64,000 bases of DNA from assembly GCA_014860575.1 (NCBI GenBank), contig JACZJK010000042.1:1-64000 (forward strand). The letters are read 5' to 3'. The notes beneath the pieces were generated by a model that saw only the letters and a list, made by a program, of their open reading frames with translations, was not told where the DNA came from and made no database searches. Each line of letters starts with the position of its first letter. Positions within the stretch are counted from its first letter, which is position 1. The position numbers were made by a program, and so were the translations under genes. This DNA is from Bacteroidales bacterium. Its GTDB lineage: Bacteria; Bacteroidota; Bacteroidia; Bacteroidales; JAAYJT01. Positions 27,006 to 34,071 of this stretch are shown here, piece after piece.

Positions 27006-27078
27006 ATTCGAACCGATGTCCGCCGCGGCGGATATGAGCCCAACGATTCGCCGCGGCGAATCCACCCCGCAATATATT
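27006..27078 (-). repeat. Mutated partial copy of the tRNA-fMet gene with two palindromes
   Basis: Three blocks of 13, 14 and 18 bases are identical to the adjacent initiator tRNA (26911-26923, 26934-26947, 26959-26976). The two segments between them, 10 and 11 bases in the tRNA, are each replaced by a 14-base perfect palindrome: TCCGCCGCGGCGGA (27019-27032) and TTCGCCGCGGCGAA (27047-27060). The D arm and half the anticodon stem are destroyed, so it cannot be a working tRNA. It lies just upstream of the tRNA on the transcribed strand. Confidence 0.85.
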
Positions 27079-27171
27079 ATCTTTCAATGAAGTTCTTTAA
27101 CTTACTCGTTTTTCAAACGGACTGCAAAGGTAATTTTTGTTTCTTTGCCAACCAAATTTATTATTAAAATA

Positions 27172-28047
27172 ATGGGGCATAAAGCTGGATTCGTAAGCAT
27201 CATCGGTAAACCCAATGTGGGTAAATCAACGCTCATGAACGCCATGATCGGTGAAAAACTTTCCATCATCACTCCCAAGGCGCAAACTACACGTCACCGG
27301 ATAAGAGGAATTATAAGTGACGATGATTTTCAGATTGTTTTCTCTGATACACCCGGTCTTTTACAATCTCATTATAAATTGCATGATGCTATGATGGATT
27401 TTGTGAACCAGTCGCTTGAAGATGCTGACCTGGTTCTGTTCATGGCCGAAATGCACGAAAAGCCCGAAACGAATGATTTTGTTGAGATTGTAAAAAATCT
27501 TAAAACACCCGTTATTGTTGTGATCAACAAAGCTGATCTTGCAAAAGATAATGAGTTAGTTGTTGTCGAAAAGTTGTGGAGCGAAGCTATCCCAACAGCA
27601 CAGCTTATTTTGGTTTCGGCACTTCAGGGTCTGAACCTTGGTAAACTGATGCAAACAATAATTGATCAGCTTCCGGAAAGCCCGCCTTTTTTCCCAAAAG
27701 AAGAGATAACCGATCGTAACCTGCGTTTCTGGGTAGCTGAAACTATTCGTGAGAAAATATTTATGAATTATCGCAAGGAAATTCCTTATTCAACCACTGT
27801 AGTTGTCGAAAGTTATAAAGAAGAAGATAGCATTGACCGCATTAAGGCATTGATTTTTGTGGAACGCGAAACCCAAAAAGCAATCTTGCTGGGCCACCAG
27901 GGAAAATCAATTAAAAAGGTTGGAATAGAAGCCCGTAAGGAAATCGAAGAGTTTCTAAATAAGCAAGTTTACCTTGAATTAACCATAAAAGTCAGTAAAG
28001 ATTGGCGCAACAACCCTGAGATGCTCAAGCGTTATGGCTACGAATAA
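27172..28047 (+). CDS. era: GTPase Era
   Basis: A 291-residue ribosome-assembly GTPase acting on 16S rRNA maturation. G1 GKPNVGKSTLMN, switch region with TTRHRIRG, G3 SDTPGLLQ and G4 INKADLA, then a KH domain near the C terminus (VERETQKAILLGHQGKSIKKV). The start is the ATG giving MGHKAGFVS; a TTG 27 bases upstream would add nine residues that do not fit the family and sit in the likely promoter zone. Stands alone, divergent from the tRNA. Confidence 0.95.
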   Translation: MGHKAGFVSIIGKPNVGKSTLMNAMIGEKLSIITPKAQTTRHRIRGIISDDDFQIVFSDTPGLLQSHYKLHDAMMDFVNQSLEDADLVLFMAEMHEKPETNDFVEIVKNLKTPVIVVINKADLAKDNELVVVEKLWSEAIPTAQLILVSALQGLNLGKLMQTIIDQLPESPPFFPKEEITDRNLRFWVAETIREKIFMNYRKEIPYSTTVVVESYKEEDSIDRIKALIFVERETQKAILLGHQGKSIKKVGIEARKEIEEFLNKQVYLELTIKVSKDWRNNPEMLKRYGYE

Positions 28048-28148
28048 TCTCATCGAATGCTTTATTTTCCATCTTCAACCATAACCGGCATCCTATTATG
28101 CGGGCTGCCAAATAATTATCAGATTCTGCTTGATGTTCTAAAAAGAAC

Positions 28149-28156
28149 TATTTTTG
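28149..28156 (+). promoter_or_regulatory. Putative promoter -7 box of the BMC operon
   Basis: TATTTTTG exactly fits TAnnTTTG; a TTG at 28130-28132 is 16 bases upstream, slightly short of the usual spacing. Transcription would begin near 28163, leaving a leader of about 100 bases before the first shell gene. The short open frame at 28057-28245 spans this element and looks non-coding. Confidence 0.55.
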
Positions 28157-28250
28157 TCACTCATTATAATTGCTTAACATACAAAAGTTTTAAAACCAAT
28201 GTTTTGCAACTGAACATACCGAATTTTTTTATGAACAATTATTAACTAAC

Positions 28251-28256
28251 AGGAGG
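28251..28256 (+). promoter_or_regulatory. Consensus Shine-Dalgarno of the BMC hexamer gene
   Basis: AGGAGG sits 7 bases before the ATG of the first shell gene. A perfect Shine-Dalgarno is unusual in this window, where nearly all other starts lack one; it suggests very high translation of the major shell protein or origin of the operon outside the phylum. Confidence 0.75.
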
Positions 28257-28263
28257 AATAAAA

Positions 28264-28569
28264 ATGGAAAACGATGAAATGATGGCTTTGGGAATGATTG
28301 AATCCCGGGGCTTCACTGCCATGGTCGAAGCATCCGACGCAATGCTAAAAGCAGCAAATGTTGAGCTTGTAGGGTATGAAAAAACAGGCGGAGGCTATGT
28401 AACAGCTATTGTCAGAGGCGACGTAGCATCAGTGAGAGCAGCAGTAGAGGCTGGTGTCAGAGCTGCCGAAAAAGTTGGCGAATTGGTTGCATCGCATGTT
28501 ATCCCCAGGCCACATTCAAATGTTGATTCAGCGCTACCATTGGGTAAAGCAAAAGCTAAGAAAGGGTAA
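28264..28569 (+). CDS. BMC-H hexameric microcompartment shell protein
   Basis: A 101-residue single-BMC-domain protein of the PduA/EutM/CcmK type: [20 protein letters not shown], the [20 protein letters not shown] core and the interface motif [10 protein letters not shown]. Hexamers of this kind tile the facets of the shell, and the pore loop here is KTGGG-Y. From memory it is very close to the hexamer of the Haliangium ochraceum BMC. A Lys/Gly-rich tail ends the protein. First gene of a ten-gene operon; five bases separate it from the next gene. Confidence 0.97.
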   Translation: MENDEMMALGMIESRGFTAMVEASDAMLKAANVELVGYEKTGGGYVTAIVRGDVASVRAAVEAGVRAAEKVGELVASHVIPRPHSNVDSALPLGKAKAKKG

Positions 28570-28574
28570 CAGAT

Positions 28575-29222
28575 ATGAGTTCGAAAGCTTACATAGACCT
28601 TCGCACGTATATCTTCCTCGACTCTCTGCAGCTTCAAATGGCTTCATATTTATCAACAGTATCAAGGGGATATCTGCCTGTGGCAGGCCAGGCTTGTTGC
28701 ATCATTGAAATTGCTCCGGGCATTGAGATTAATGCATTGACAGACGTGGCACTTAAGGCGACAAATGTTACCCCAGGTATGCAGATTGTTGAAAGGGCTT
28801 TTGGAATGCTTGAAGTTCACTCATCAAACCAGGGAGATACCCGCATGGCAGGTGAGGCAGTCCTCAAATCAATAGACAAAACCGAAAGCGACAGGATTAA
28901 ACCACGAATTCTGACAAGCCAGTTGATTAAAAATGTTGAAGACCATCATGCACAATTGATCAATCGTACCAGGATGGGCATGATGCTTTTACGTGGCAAT
29001 ACACTGTTTGTACTTGAAATTGAGCCGGCGGGTTATGCCTACTATGCTGCAAATGAGGCTGAAAAAACAGCAAGGATCAATATTATTGATGTAATGGGTT
29101 TTGGAAAGTTCGGCCGTTTATACATAGGAGGCGACGAAGCCGAAGTGCTGGAATGTAAAATAAATGTTGAAAAACGCCTTGCCGAAATAACTGGAAGATC
29201 GGGAAAGGAAGACTATAAATAA
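28575..29222 (+). CDS. BMC-T tandem-domain shell protein (stacking, gated type)
   Basis: A 215-residue protein made of two fused BMC domains (about residues 5-105 and 108-210) that would form pseudohexameric trimers. The opening AYIDLRTYIFLDSLQLQMAS, VAGQACCIIEIAPGIEIN and the second-domain segment FVLEIEPAGYAYYAANEAEK resemble, from memory, the BMC-T2/T3 proteins of Haliangium ochraceum, which stack face to face and have a gated pore. It probably lets larger metabolites or cofactors cross the shell. Followed by the largest gap inside the operon (132 bases, no gene). Confidence 0.92.
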   Translation: MSSKAYIDLRTYIFLDSLQLQMASYLSTVSRGYLPVAGQACCIIEIAPGIEINALTDVALKATNVTPGMQIVERAFGMLEVHSSNQGDTRMAGEAVLKSIDKTESDRIKPRILTSQLIKNVEDHHAQLINRTRMGMMLLRGNTLFVLEIEPAGYAYYAANEAEKTARINIIDVMGFGKFGRLYIGGDEAEVLECKINVEKRLAEITGRSGKEDYK

Positions 29223-29354
29223 AGAAACCAGCACGGTCTGATAGCTATAATTAAATTTTGTGCATGTTTGAAAACCAAGACTTTGAAGCCCTGTTGAAGT
29301 GTCTGTTGCCTTGGTAAAAGCAACCATATCAAAAAAAAATAAACTAATTGGAAA

Positions 29355-29648
29355 ATGATATTAGCAAAAGTTGTTGGCACTGTTGTTTCGAGCCATAAGG
29401 AACCCAAAATGGAAGGCTTAAAACTCCTTCTTCTCGAAAAAATTGATCCTGTTACACTCAAAGGTAAAAACGATTTTGTTGTTTCGATGGACAGCGTAAA
29501 TGCCGGCCTTGATGAAATAGTTATGTATGTATCGGGAAGCAGTGCAAGATTTACCCATGCTACCGAGGGCTTGCCGACTGACTCGGCAGTTATTGCCATT
29601 GTTGATAGGATAGAAAAAGACGGAGTATTTACATTTCAAAAAACATAA
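29355..29648 (+). CDS. BMC-P pentameric vertex protein, copy 1
   Basis: A 97-residue EutN/CcmL family protein: MILAKVVGTVVSSHKEPKMEG opening (quoted in part as AKVVGTVVSSHKEP), VVSMDSVNAGLDEIVMYVSGSSARF, and the closing VIAIVDRIEKDG. Pentamers of this family cap the twelve vertices of the shell. It is one of four BMC-P paralogues in the operon. The next BMC-P starts 11 bases later. Confidence 0.94.
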   Translation: MILAKVVGTVVSSHKEPKMEGLKLLLLEKIDPVTLKGKNDFVVSMDSVNAGLDEIVMYVSGSSARFTHATEGLPTDSAVIAIVDRIEKDGVFTFQKT

Positions 29649-29659
29649 CTTAATATCAG

Positions 29660-29947
29660 ATGATTCTGGGTAAAGTTGTTGGTTCAGTAGTTAGTACTGA
29701 CATAAGCATTGATATTGAAGGCGCAAGATATCTGTTGGTTCAAAAATGCAACCAGAAGGGAGAAGCAAAAAGTGACTTTCTTGTTGCTCTTGATCTTGTG
29801 AGTGCTGGCTATAACGAAATTGTGATGATTTCGGAAAGTACATCGGCGCGCGAAACAACCCTTACTCAAAACAAACCGGTTGATGCCATTATAGTAGGAA
29901 TAATTGATATGATAGATGAAAACAATGAAATTGTTTACAGGAAATGA
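29660..29947 (+). CDS. BMC-P pentameric vertex protein, copy 2
   Basis: A 95-residue EutN/CcmL family protein: LGKVVGSVVSTDISIDIEG, VALDLVSAGYNEIVMISEST and IIVGIIDMIDENN. Compared with copy 1 it is clearly diverged in the loops but keeps the fold motifs, so it is not a recent duplicate. Its stop codon overlaps the ATG of the following BMC-T gene (ATGA), suggesting translational coupling. Confidence 0.94.
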   Translation: MILGKVVGSVVSTDISIDIEGARYLLVQKCNQKGEAKSDFLVALDLVSAGYNEIVMISESTSARETTLTQNKPVDAIIVGIIDMIDENNEIVYRK

Positions 29948-30510
29948 TAGTTGATAAAAACACAATCGTTCTTGGTGTTCTGGAGTTCAGTAGCATAGCT
30001 ATTGGAATCCATGCATTGGATCAGATGGTAAAAATTGCTCCTGTAAGAATCATTGACGCGCGTACAATTTGTCCCGGAAAATATCTGATTGTTTTCAGTG
30101 GCGATGTGGCTTCAGCCGAGTATTCCTACCACAAAGGATTCGAGATTGGTTCGGAATATATTGTTGACAGCCTTTTTTTGCCGATGGTTCACAGCGAGTT
30201 GATTGATGCTATCGGAAAAATAAAACCTGTGGATACGTGGGAATCTGTGGGTATTATTGAAACATTATCAGTAACATCTGCTATCGAGGCCGCTGATATC
30301 GCCGCAAAAGCCAGTGATGTTAAAATTATTGAAATCAGGCTGGCTATCGGTTTCGGTGGTAAATCTTACATGAAAATGATGGGGCGCCTGCACGATGTTG
30401 AGGCTTCAATGAATGCAGCCGTATCAAAGATAGCTTCCAAAAATATGTTGTGTGCGAAAACAATTATTTCTCATCCACATAAAGAAATAAAACCCTATTT
30501 CTTGTCATAA
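29944..30510 (+). CDS. BMC-T tandem-domain shell protein (single-layer type)
   Basis: A 188-residue protein with two BMC domains (about residues 8-92 and 98-182). LGVLEFSSIAIGIHALDQMV and, in the second half, VGIIETLSVTSAIEAADIAA are the domain starts; IRLAIGFGGKSYMKMMGRLHD holds the second pore region. From memory it resembles BMC-T1 of Haliangium ochraceum, a trimer that lies flat in the facet and does not stack. It is distinct from the other BMC-T of the operon (28575-29222), so the shell has two kinds of trimer. Confidence 0.92.
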   Translation: MIVDKNTIVLGVLEFSSIAIGIHALDQMVKIAPVRIIDARTICPGKYLIVFSGDVASAEYSYHKGFEIGSEYIVDSLFLPMVHSELIDAIGKIKPVDTWESVGIIETLSVTSAIEAADIAAKASDVKIIEIRLAIGFGGKSYMKMMGRLHDVEASMNAAVSKIASKNMLCAKTIISHPHKEIKPYFLS

Positions 30511-30522
30511 AAACCATGACTG

Positions 30523-31938
30523 ATGGATAATTTAGAAGAAAAAGTAAGGCAATTGGTTGCCGAGGCATTGCAAAACCTTAGCATGGAAGCTGGGGGGAAA
30601 TCTCAGGCTGCCATAAACGGTGTATTCACAGATATTTACGATGCCATCAATGCGGCGTCTACCGCTTTTAAAACCTTTATAGAACTGCCGCTTGATACCC
30701 GGAGAAGCATCATTCACAACATGAGAAAGGCTTCGCTGGAGCAGAATGAAACCATCTCAAAAATGGCTCATGAAGAAACTGGGCTTGGGAAGTATGAAGA
30801 TAAAATGCTCAAGAACCTGCTCGGAATAAACAAAACCCCCGGTGTTGAGGATATTGTGCCACAGGCATTCAGCGATGAAAACGGTTTCACTCTTGTTGAA
30901 AGAGCGCCATACGGTGTGATAGGTTCCATAACACCATCCACCAATCCAACTGTTACCATCATAAGCAATGCCATTGGAATGGTGGCTGCCGGCAATACCG
31001 TAGTTTTCAATCCCCATCCGGCTGCCAGGCGTGTTTCGGCTTATGTTATTGATTTTTTGAACCGTGCTGTTATTGAGGCAGGAGGCCCTGCTAATGTAAT
31101 TACCTGCATTGAAAACCCAACCATTGAATCGGCAAAGGCAATTATGTCGCACGAGAAAATAGCTTTGATGGTTGTAACAGGCGGACCGGCTGTAGTTAAA
31201 ACCGCCATGAGCAGTGGTAAAAAAGTGATTGCCGCCGGCCCGGGAAACCCACCTGTAATTGTGGACGAAACTGCCAACCTGGCCAAAGCTGCTAAAGATA
31301 TCGTTGATGGCGCAAGTTTCGATAATAATATCATATGCATTTGCGAGAAAGAAATTATTGTGGTTGAATCAGTTGCCGATGAACTCAAGGCTGAATTGAA
31401 AAAAAACGGAGCATGGGAACTCGATACGGATCAAATAAGAAAAATAACAGAACTTGTGATCTCTGACCCCGGCAAACCGGGCCATGAAGGGTCGGCCAAT
31501 AAAAAATATATTGGGAAAAACGCTGGTCTTATCGCCGGAGAAATTGGATTACCGGTTCCTGCCTCCACAAGAATTTTGTTGTGTGAAGTTGATAGCGGCC
31601 ACCCATTGGTCTGGACTGAACAACTTATGCCTGTTATTCCCCTGGTCAGGGTCAAAGATGTTGATGCAGCCATTGACCTTGCCGTTAAAGCAGAACACGG
31701 ATTCAGGCATACAGCAGTTATGCACTCCATGAACATTGCTAAGCTTAGCAAAATGGCAAAAGTGATTAATTGTTCACTTTTTGTCAAAAATGGCCCCAGC
31801 TATGCCGGCTTAGGCTATGGCGGTGCAGGATTTGCCTCGTTTACAATAGCCAGCCCAACAGGCGAAGGTCTTAGTAGGGCACACACATTTACACGCGAAA
31901 GAAGATGCACCCTGGTGGATTATTTCAGAATTATTTAA
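30523..31938 (+). CDS. BMC-associated CoA-acylating aldehyde dehydrogenase
   Basis: A 471-residue PduP/EutE-type enzyme: aldehyde + CoA + NAD+ to acyl-CoA + NADH. The N-terminal NLEEKVRQLVAEALQNL (residues 3-19) is an amphipathic helix, followed by a Gly/Ser-rich linker, the layout of an encapsulation peptide. Catalytic Cys272 lies in SFDNNIICICEKE (PduP has LPCIAEK); the cofactor region TPSTNPTVTIISNA and VVTGGPAVVKTAMSSG are also present. Within this operon its likely substrate is acetaldehyde released by the aldolase. Acts in the compartment lumen. Confidence 0.93.
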   Translation: MDNLEEKVRQLVAEALQNLSMEAGGKSQAAINGVFTDIYDAINAASTAFKTFIELPLDTRRSIIHNMRKASLEQNETISKMAHEETGLGKYEDKMLKNLLGINKTPGVEDIVPQAFSDENGFTLVERAPYGVIGSITPSTNPTVTIISNAIGMVAAGNTVVFNPHPAARRVSAYVIDFLNRAVIEAGGPANVITCIENPTIESAKAIMSHEKIALMVVTGGPAVVKTAMSSGKKVIAAGPGNPPVIVDETANLAKAAKDIVDGASFDNNIICICEKEIIVVESVADELKAELKKNGAWELDTDQIRKITELVISDPGKPGHEGSANKKYIGKNAGLIAGEIGLPVPASTRILLCEVDSGHPLVWTEQLMPVIPLVRVKDVDAAIDLAVKAEHGFRHTAVMHSMNIAKLSKMAKVINCSLFVKNGPSYAGLGYGGAGFASFTIASPTGEGLSRAHTFTRERRCTLVDYFRII

Positions 31939-31948
31939 AAACTTTGAT

Positions 31949-32218
31949 ATGAAATTTGGAAGGGTGATCGGAAGAGTAGTCAGCACCGTTAAGGTTGATT
32001 CATTTGAAGGACAGAAATTCCTTCTTGTGCAACCCGTTGATGAAAAACTCAATGATACCGGCGACCCGATAGTGGCAATAGATACAATACAATCCTCAGA
32101 AGGGCAGGTAATATATTATGAAACAAGCAGAGAAGCCGCAAGGGTGCTGGAGAATATACTGAATCCATGCGACGCCGCCATAGTTGGTATTGTTGACGTA
32201 ATTAATCTGGAGAGATAA
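31949..32218 (+). CDS. BMC-P pentameric vertex protein, copy 3
   Basis: An 89-residue EutN/CcmL family protein: FGRVIGRVVSTVKVDSFEG, VAIDTIQSSEGQVIYYETS and AAIVGIVDVIN. It is closest by eye to copy 4, which starts two bases after its stop codon; both share the (G)RVIG-VVSTVK opening, so this pair probably arose by a tandem duplication separate from copies 1 and 2. Confidence 0.94.
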   Translation: MKFGRVIGRVVSTVKVDSFEGQKFLLVQPVDEKLNDTGDPIVAIDTIQSSEGQVIYYETSREAARVLENILNPCDAAIVGIVDVINLER

Positions 32219-32220
32219 TC

Positions 32221-32496
32221 ATGATTATTGGCAGAGTAATCGGAAATGTTGTTTCAACGGTGAAAGCAAAAGGCTATGAATCAAGGAAAATTTTGATTGT
32301 TCAGCCGATAGATCCCACTGGCCAATCAATAGGAAAATCGTTTTTGGCTATTGATACTGTTCAGGCAGGCTTTGGTGATACCGTTATTACGATTGATGAA
32401 GGCAACTCCGCCAGGATCGCACTTAAAGAACCCGAAGCTTATACAATCAAACTGGTGGTAGCGGGAATTGTAGATCACATAAATAAAAAGATTTAA
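32221..32496 (+). CDS. BMC-P pentameric vertex protein, copy 4
   Basis: A 91-residue EutN/CcmL family protein: IIGRVIGNVVSTVKAKGYES, FLAIDTVQAGFGDTVITIDEG and VVAGIVDHINKKI. A GGAGAG stretch eight bases upstream could act as a weak ribosome-binding site. The last shell gene of the operon; a 101-base gap with no gene separates it from the RpiB-like gene. Confidence 0.94.
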   Translation: MIIGRVIGNVVSTVKAKGYESRKILIVQPIDPTGQSIGKSFLAIDTVQAGFGDTVITIDEGNSARIALKEPEAYTIKLVVAGIVDHINKKI

Positions 32497-32597
32497 TGAA
32501 ATGAAGTGTTTGGATGGCGATTATTAGTTGTTATTTACCTGTGAAGAAACAGGGAATAGTTGCCCTAATGCTGTCAACCCAAAATTGTTAATGAACC

Positions 32598-33059
32598 ATG
32601 AATAAGGAAAGTATTGTTACTGTAGCCTTAGGAGCCGATCACGGAGCATACAGCGCCAAGGAAATGCTTAAATCATATTTACAAGTGATCGGTTACAAAG
32701 TAACAGATGTGGGAACCGATAATGAAACGATAAAAGTAGATTATCCGGATTTCGCGTATCAGGTTGCAAAAAAAGTTGCCAGTGGCGCCTGCGACCGGGG
32801 AATTATGCTTGACGCAGCCGGTATTGGCTCCTCAATGGTTTGCAATAAAGTGAAAGGAATCAGGGCCGCTTTATGCTGGAATATGAAAACAATCATCAAC
32901 AGCAGGGAGCATAACAATGCCAATGTGCTGACCATGGGAACCACAATGCATTCAGAGACGGAGTTAAGCGCTATGGCAAAACTTTGGCTTGAAACCGGCT
33001 TTGAAGGTGGCAGGCATTGGCCCAGGATCAACAAAATGATGGCCATTGAAAGGAAATAA
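32598..33059 (+). CDS. RpiB/LacA/LacB-family sugar-phosphate isomerase
   Basis: A 153-residue ribose-5-phosphate isomerase B family protein: ALGADHGAYSAKEMLKSYL (Asp14-His15), the phosphate-binding region NSREHNNANVLTMG (Arg103, His105) and GGRHWPR. The catalytic Cys of E. coli RpiB (LICGTGVG) aligns with Asp72 here (MLDAAGIGSS). That Cys acts as base in the classical enzyme; the mycobacterial type uses a Glu elsewhere. It may isomerise ribose-5-phosphate or a related sugar phosphate. No encapsulation helix is visible, so it may sit outside the shell or enter by another means. Confidence 0.88.
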   Translation: MNKESIVTVALGADHGAYSAKEMLKSYLQVIGYKVTDVGTDNETIKVDYPDFAYQVAKKVASGACDRGIMLDAAGIGSSMVCNKVKGIRAALCWNMKTIINSREHNNANVLTMGTTMHSETELSAMAKLWLETGFEGGRHWPRINKMMAIERK

Positions 33060-33130
33060 TAACTGCTGAATACATCTGTGAAAAAACCAGCCATATAATT
33101 TAATTGACAAGATTAAACATCAGAAAAACA

Positions 33131-33922
33131 ATGGATCAAAACGAATTGGTAGAAAAAATAACCCGTGAAGTAATGTCACGGCTCAAGGAAAGCATGAATA
33201 AGGAAGATAGCAAAGATAAAATTGAATCAGATCTAAAACGACCAGGCATGACTCCGCAGGAACTGGCAGGATATATTGATCATACTCTCCTCAAACCCGA
33301 TGCGGTGGCTTCCCAGTTCGACCAGCTTTGCAGCGAAGCAATACAGTATAATTTCTATTCCGTCTGCGTTAATTCGGGCTGGGTATCGTATGTGGCAAAG
33401 AAATTAAGAGGCACTGGCATAAAGATTTGTTCGGTTGTCGGATTCCCGCTGGGAGAAACTGATTCACGAACTAAAGCTTTTGAAGCCAGGAATGCTATCG
33501 GTAACGGAGCACACGAAATTGATATGGTGATGAGCATAGGAGCACTGAAATCAGGCGACCTTAAATACGTTGAGGATGATATCAGAGCCGTGAAAAGAGC
33601 TTGCCGAAGCAACACAGTGCTGAAGGTTATACTCGAAACCTCGCTGTTAACAGACCAGGAAAAAGTGTTTGCTTGTGAAATATGCAAAAAAACCGAGGCC
33701 GATTTCGTTAAAACCAGTACCGGCTTTAGCGGTAGTGGTGCTACTATTGCCGATATTGAACTCATGCGCCGCGCTGTTGGACCCAAAATGGGTGTGAAAG
33801 CCAGCGGCGGTATCAGAGATTTTGACTTTGCCGTTTCACTGATCAGGGCAGGCGCCACCAGGATTGGAGCCGGAGCAAGCGTAGCTATCATTACAGGTAA
33901 AACTACTGACGGTAAATATTAG
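33131..33922 (+). CDS. deoC: BMC-targeted deoxyribose-5-phosphate aldolase
   Basis: A 263-residue class I aldolase (DERA): 2-deoxyribose-5-phosphate to glyceraldehyde-3-phosphate + acetaldehyde. The Schiff-base Lys194 is in FVKTSTGF, the second Lys223 in GVKASGGIRD, and Asp131 in EIDMVMSIG. An extra N-terminal helix, ELVEKITREVMSRLKESM (residues 5-22), and a charged linker precede the catalytic domain, which starts near residue 41. This is the usual position of an encapsulation peptide and is absent from housekeeping DERAs. The start is the ATG; a TTG 27 bases upstream is less likely. It ends the operon. Confidence 0.93.
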   Translation: MDQNELVEKITREVMSRLKESMNKEDSKDKIESDLKRPGMTPQELAGYIDHTLLKPDAVASQFDQLCSEAIQYNFYSVCVNSGWVSYVAKKLRGTGIKICSVVGFPLGETDSRTKAFEARNAIGNGAHEIDMVMSIGALKSGDLKYVEDDIRAVKRACRSNTVLKVILETSLLTDQEKVFACEICKKTEADFVKTSTGFSGSGATIADIELMRRAVGPKMGVKASGGIRDFDFAVSLIRAGATRIGAGASVAIITGKTTDGKY

Positions 33923-34071
33923 CACATGAACTTTGGTTAATGCCAAATCTATAAACCCCTGATATTAAAATTAGTAAGAGCGCAGACCAATCAGATAACG
34001 ATAGAGGTGTTATCATTACTTGGTTGTTTTTGAATTCAAATCTGATTGATTATTTATAACAACTTTTTCAC

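Noticed and set aside
27006-27078. Second tRNA gene
   Set aside because: D arm and half of the anticodon stem are replaced by palindromes and the 3' part is missing; it cannot fold as a tRNA.
28057-28245. 62-codon open frame before the BMC operon
   Set aside because: It spans the likely promoter TATTTTTG, has no recognisable domain and odd composition; better seen as leader sequence.
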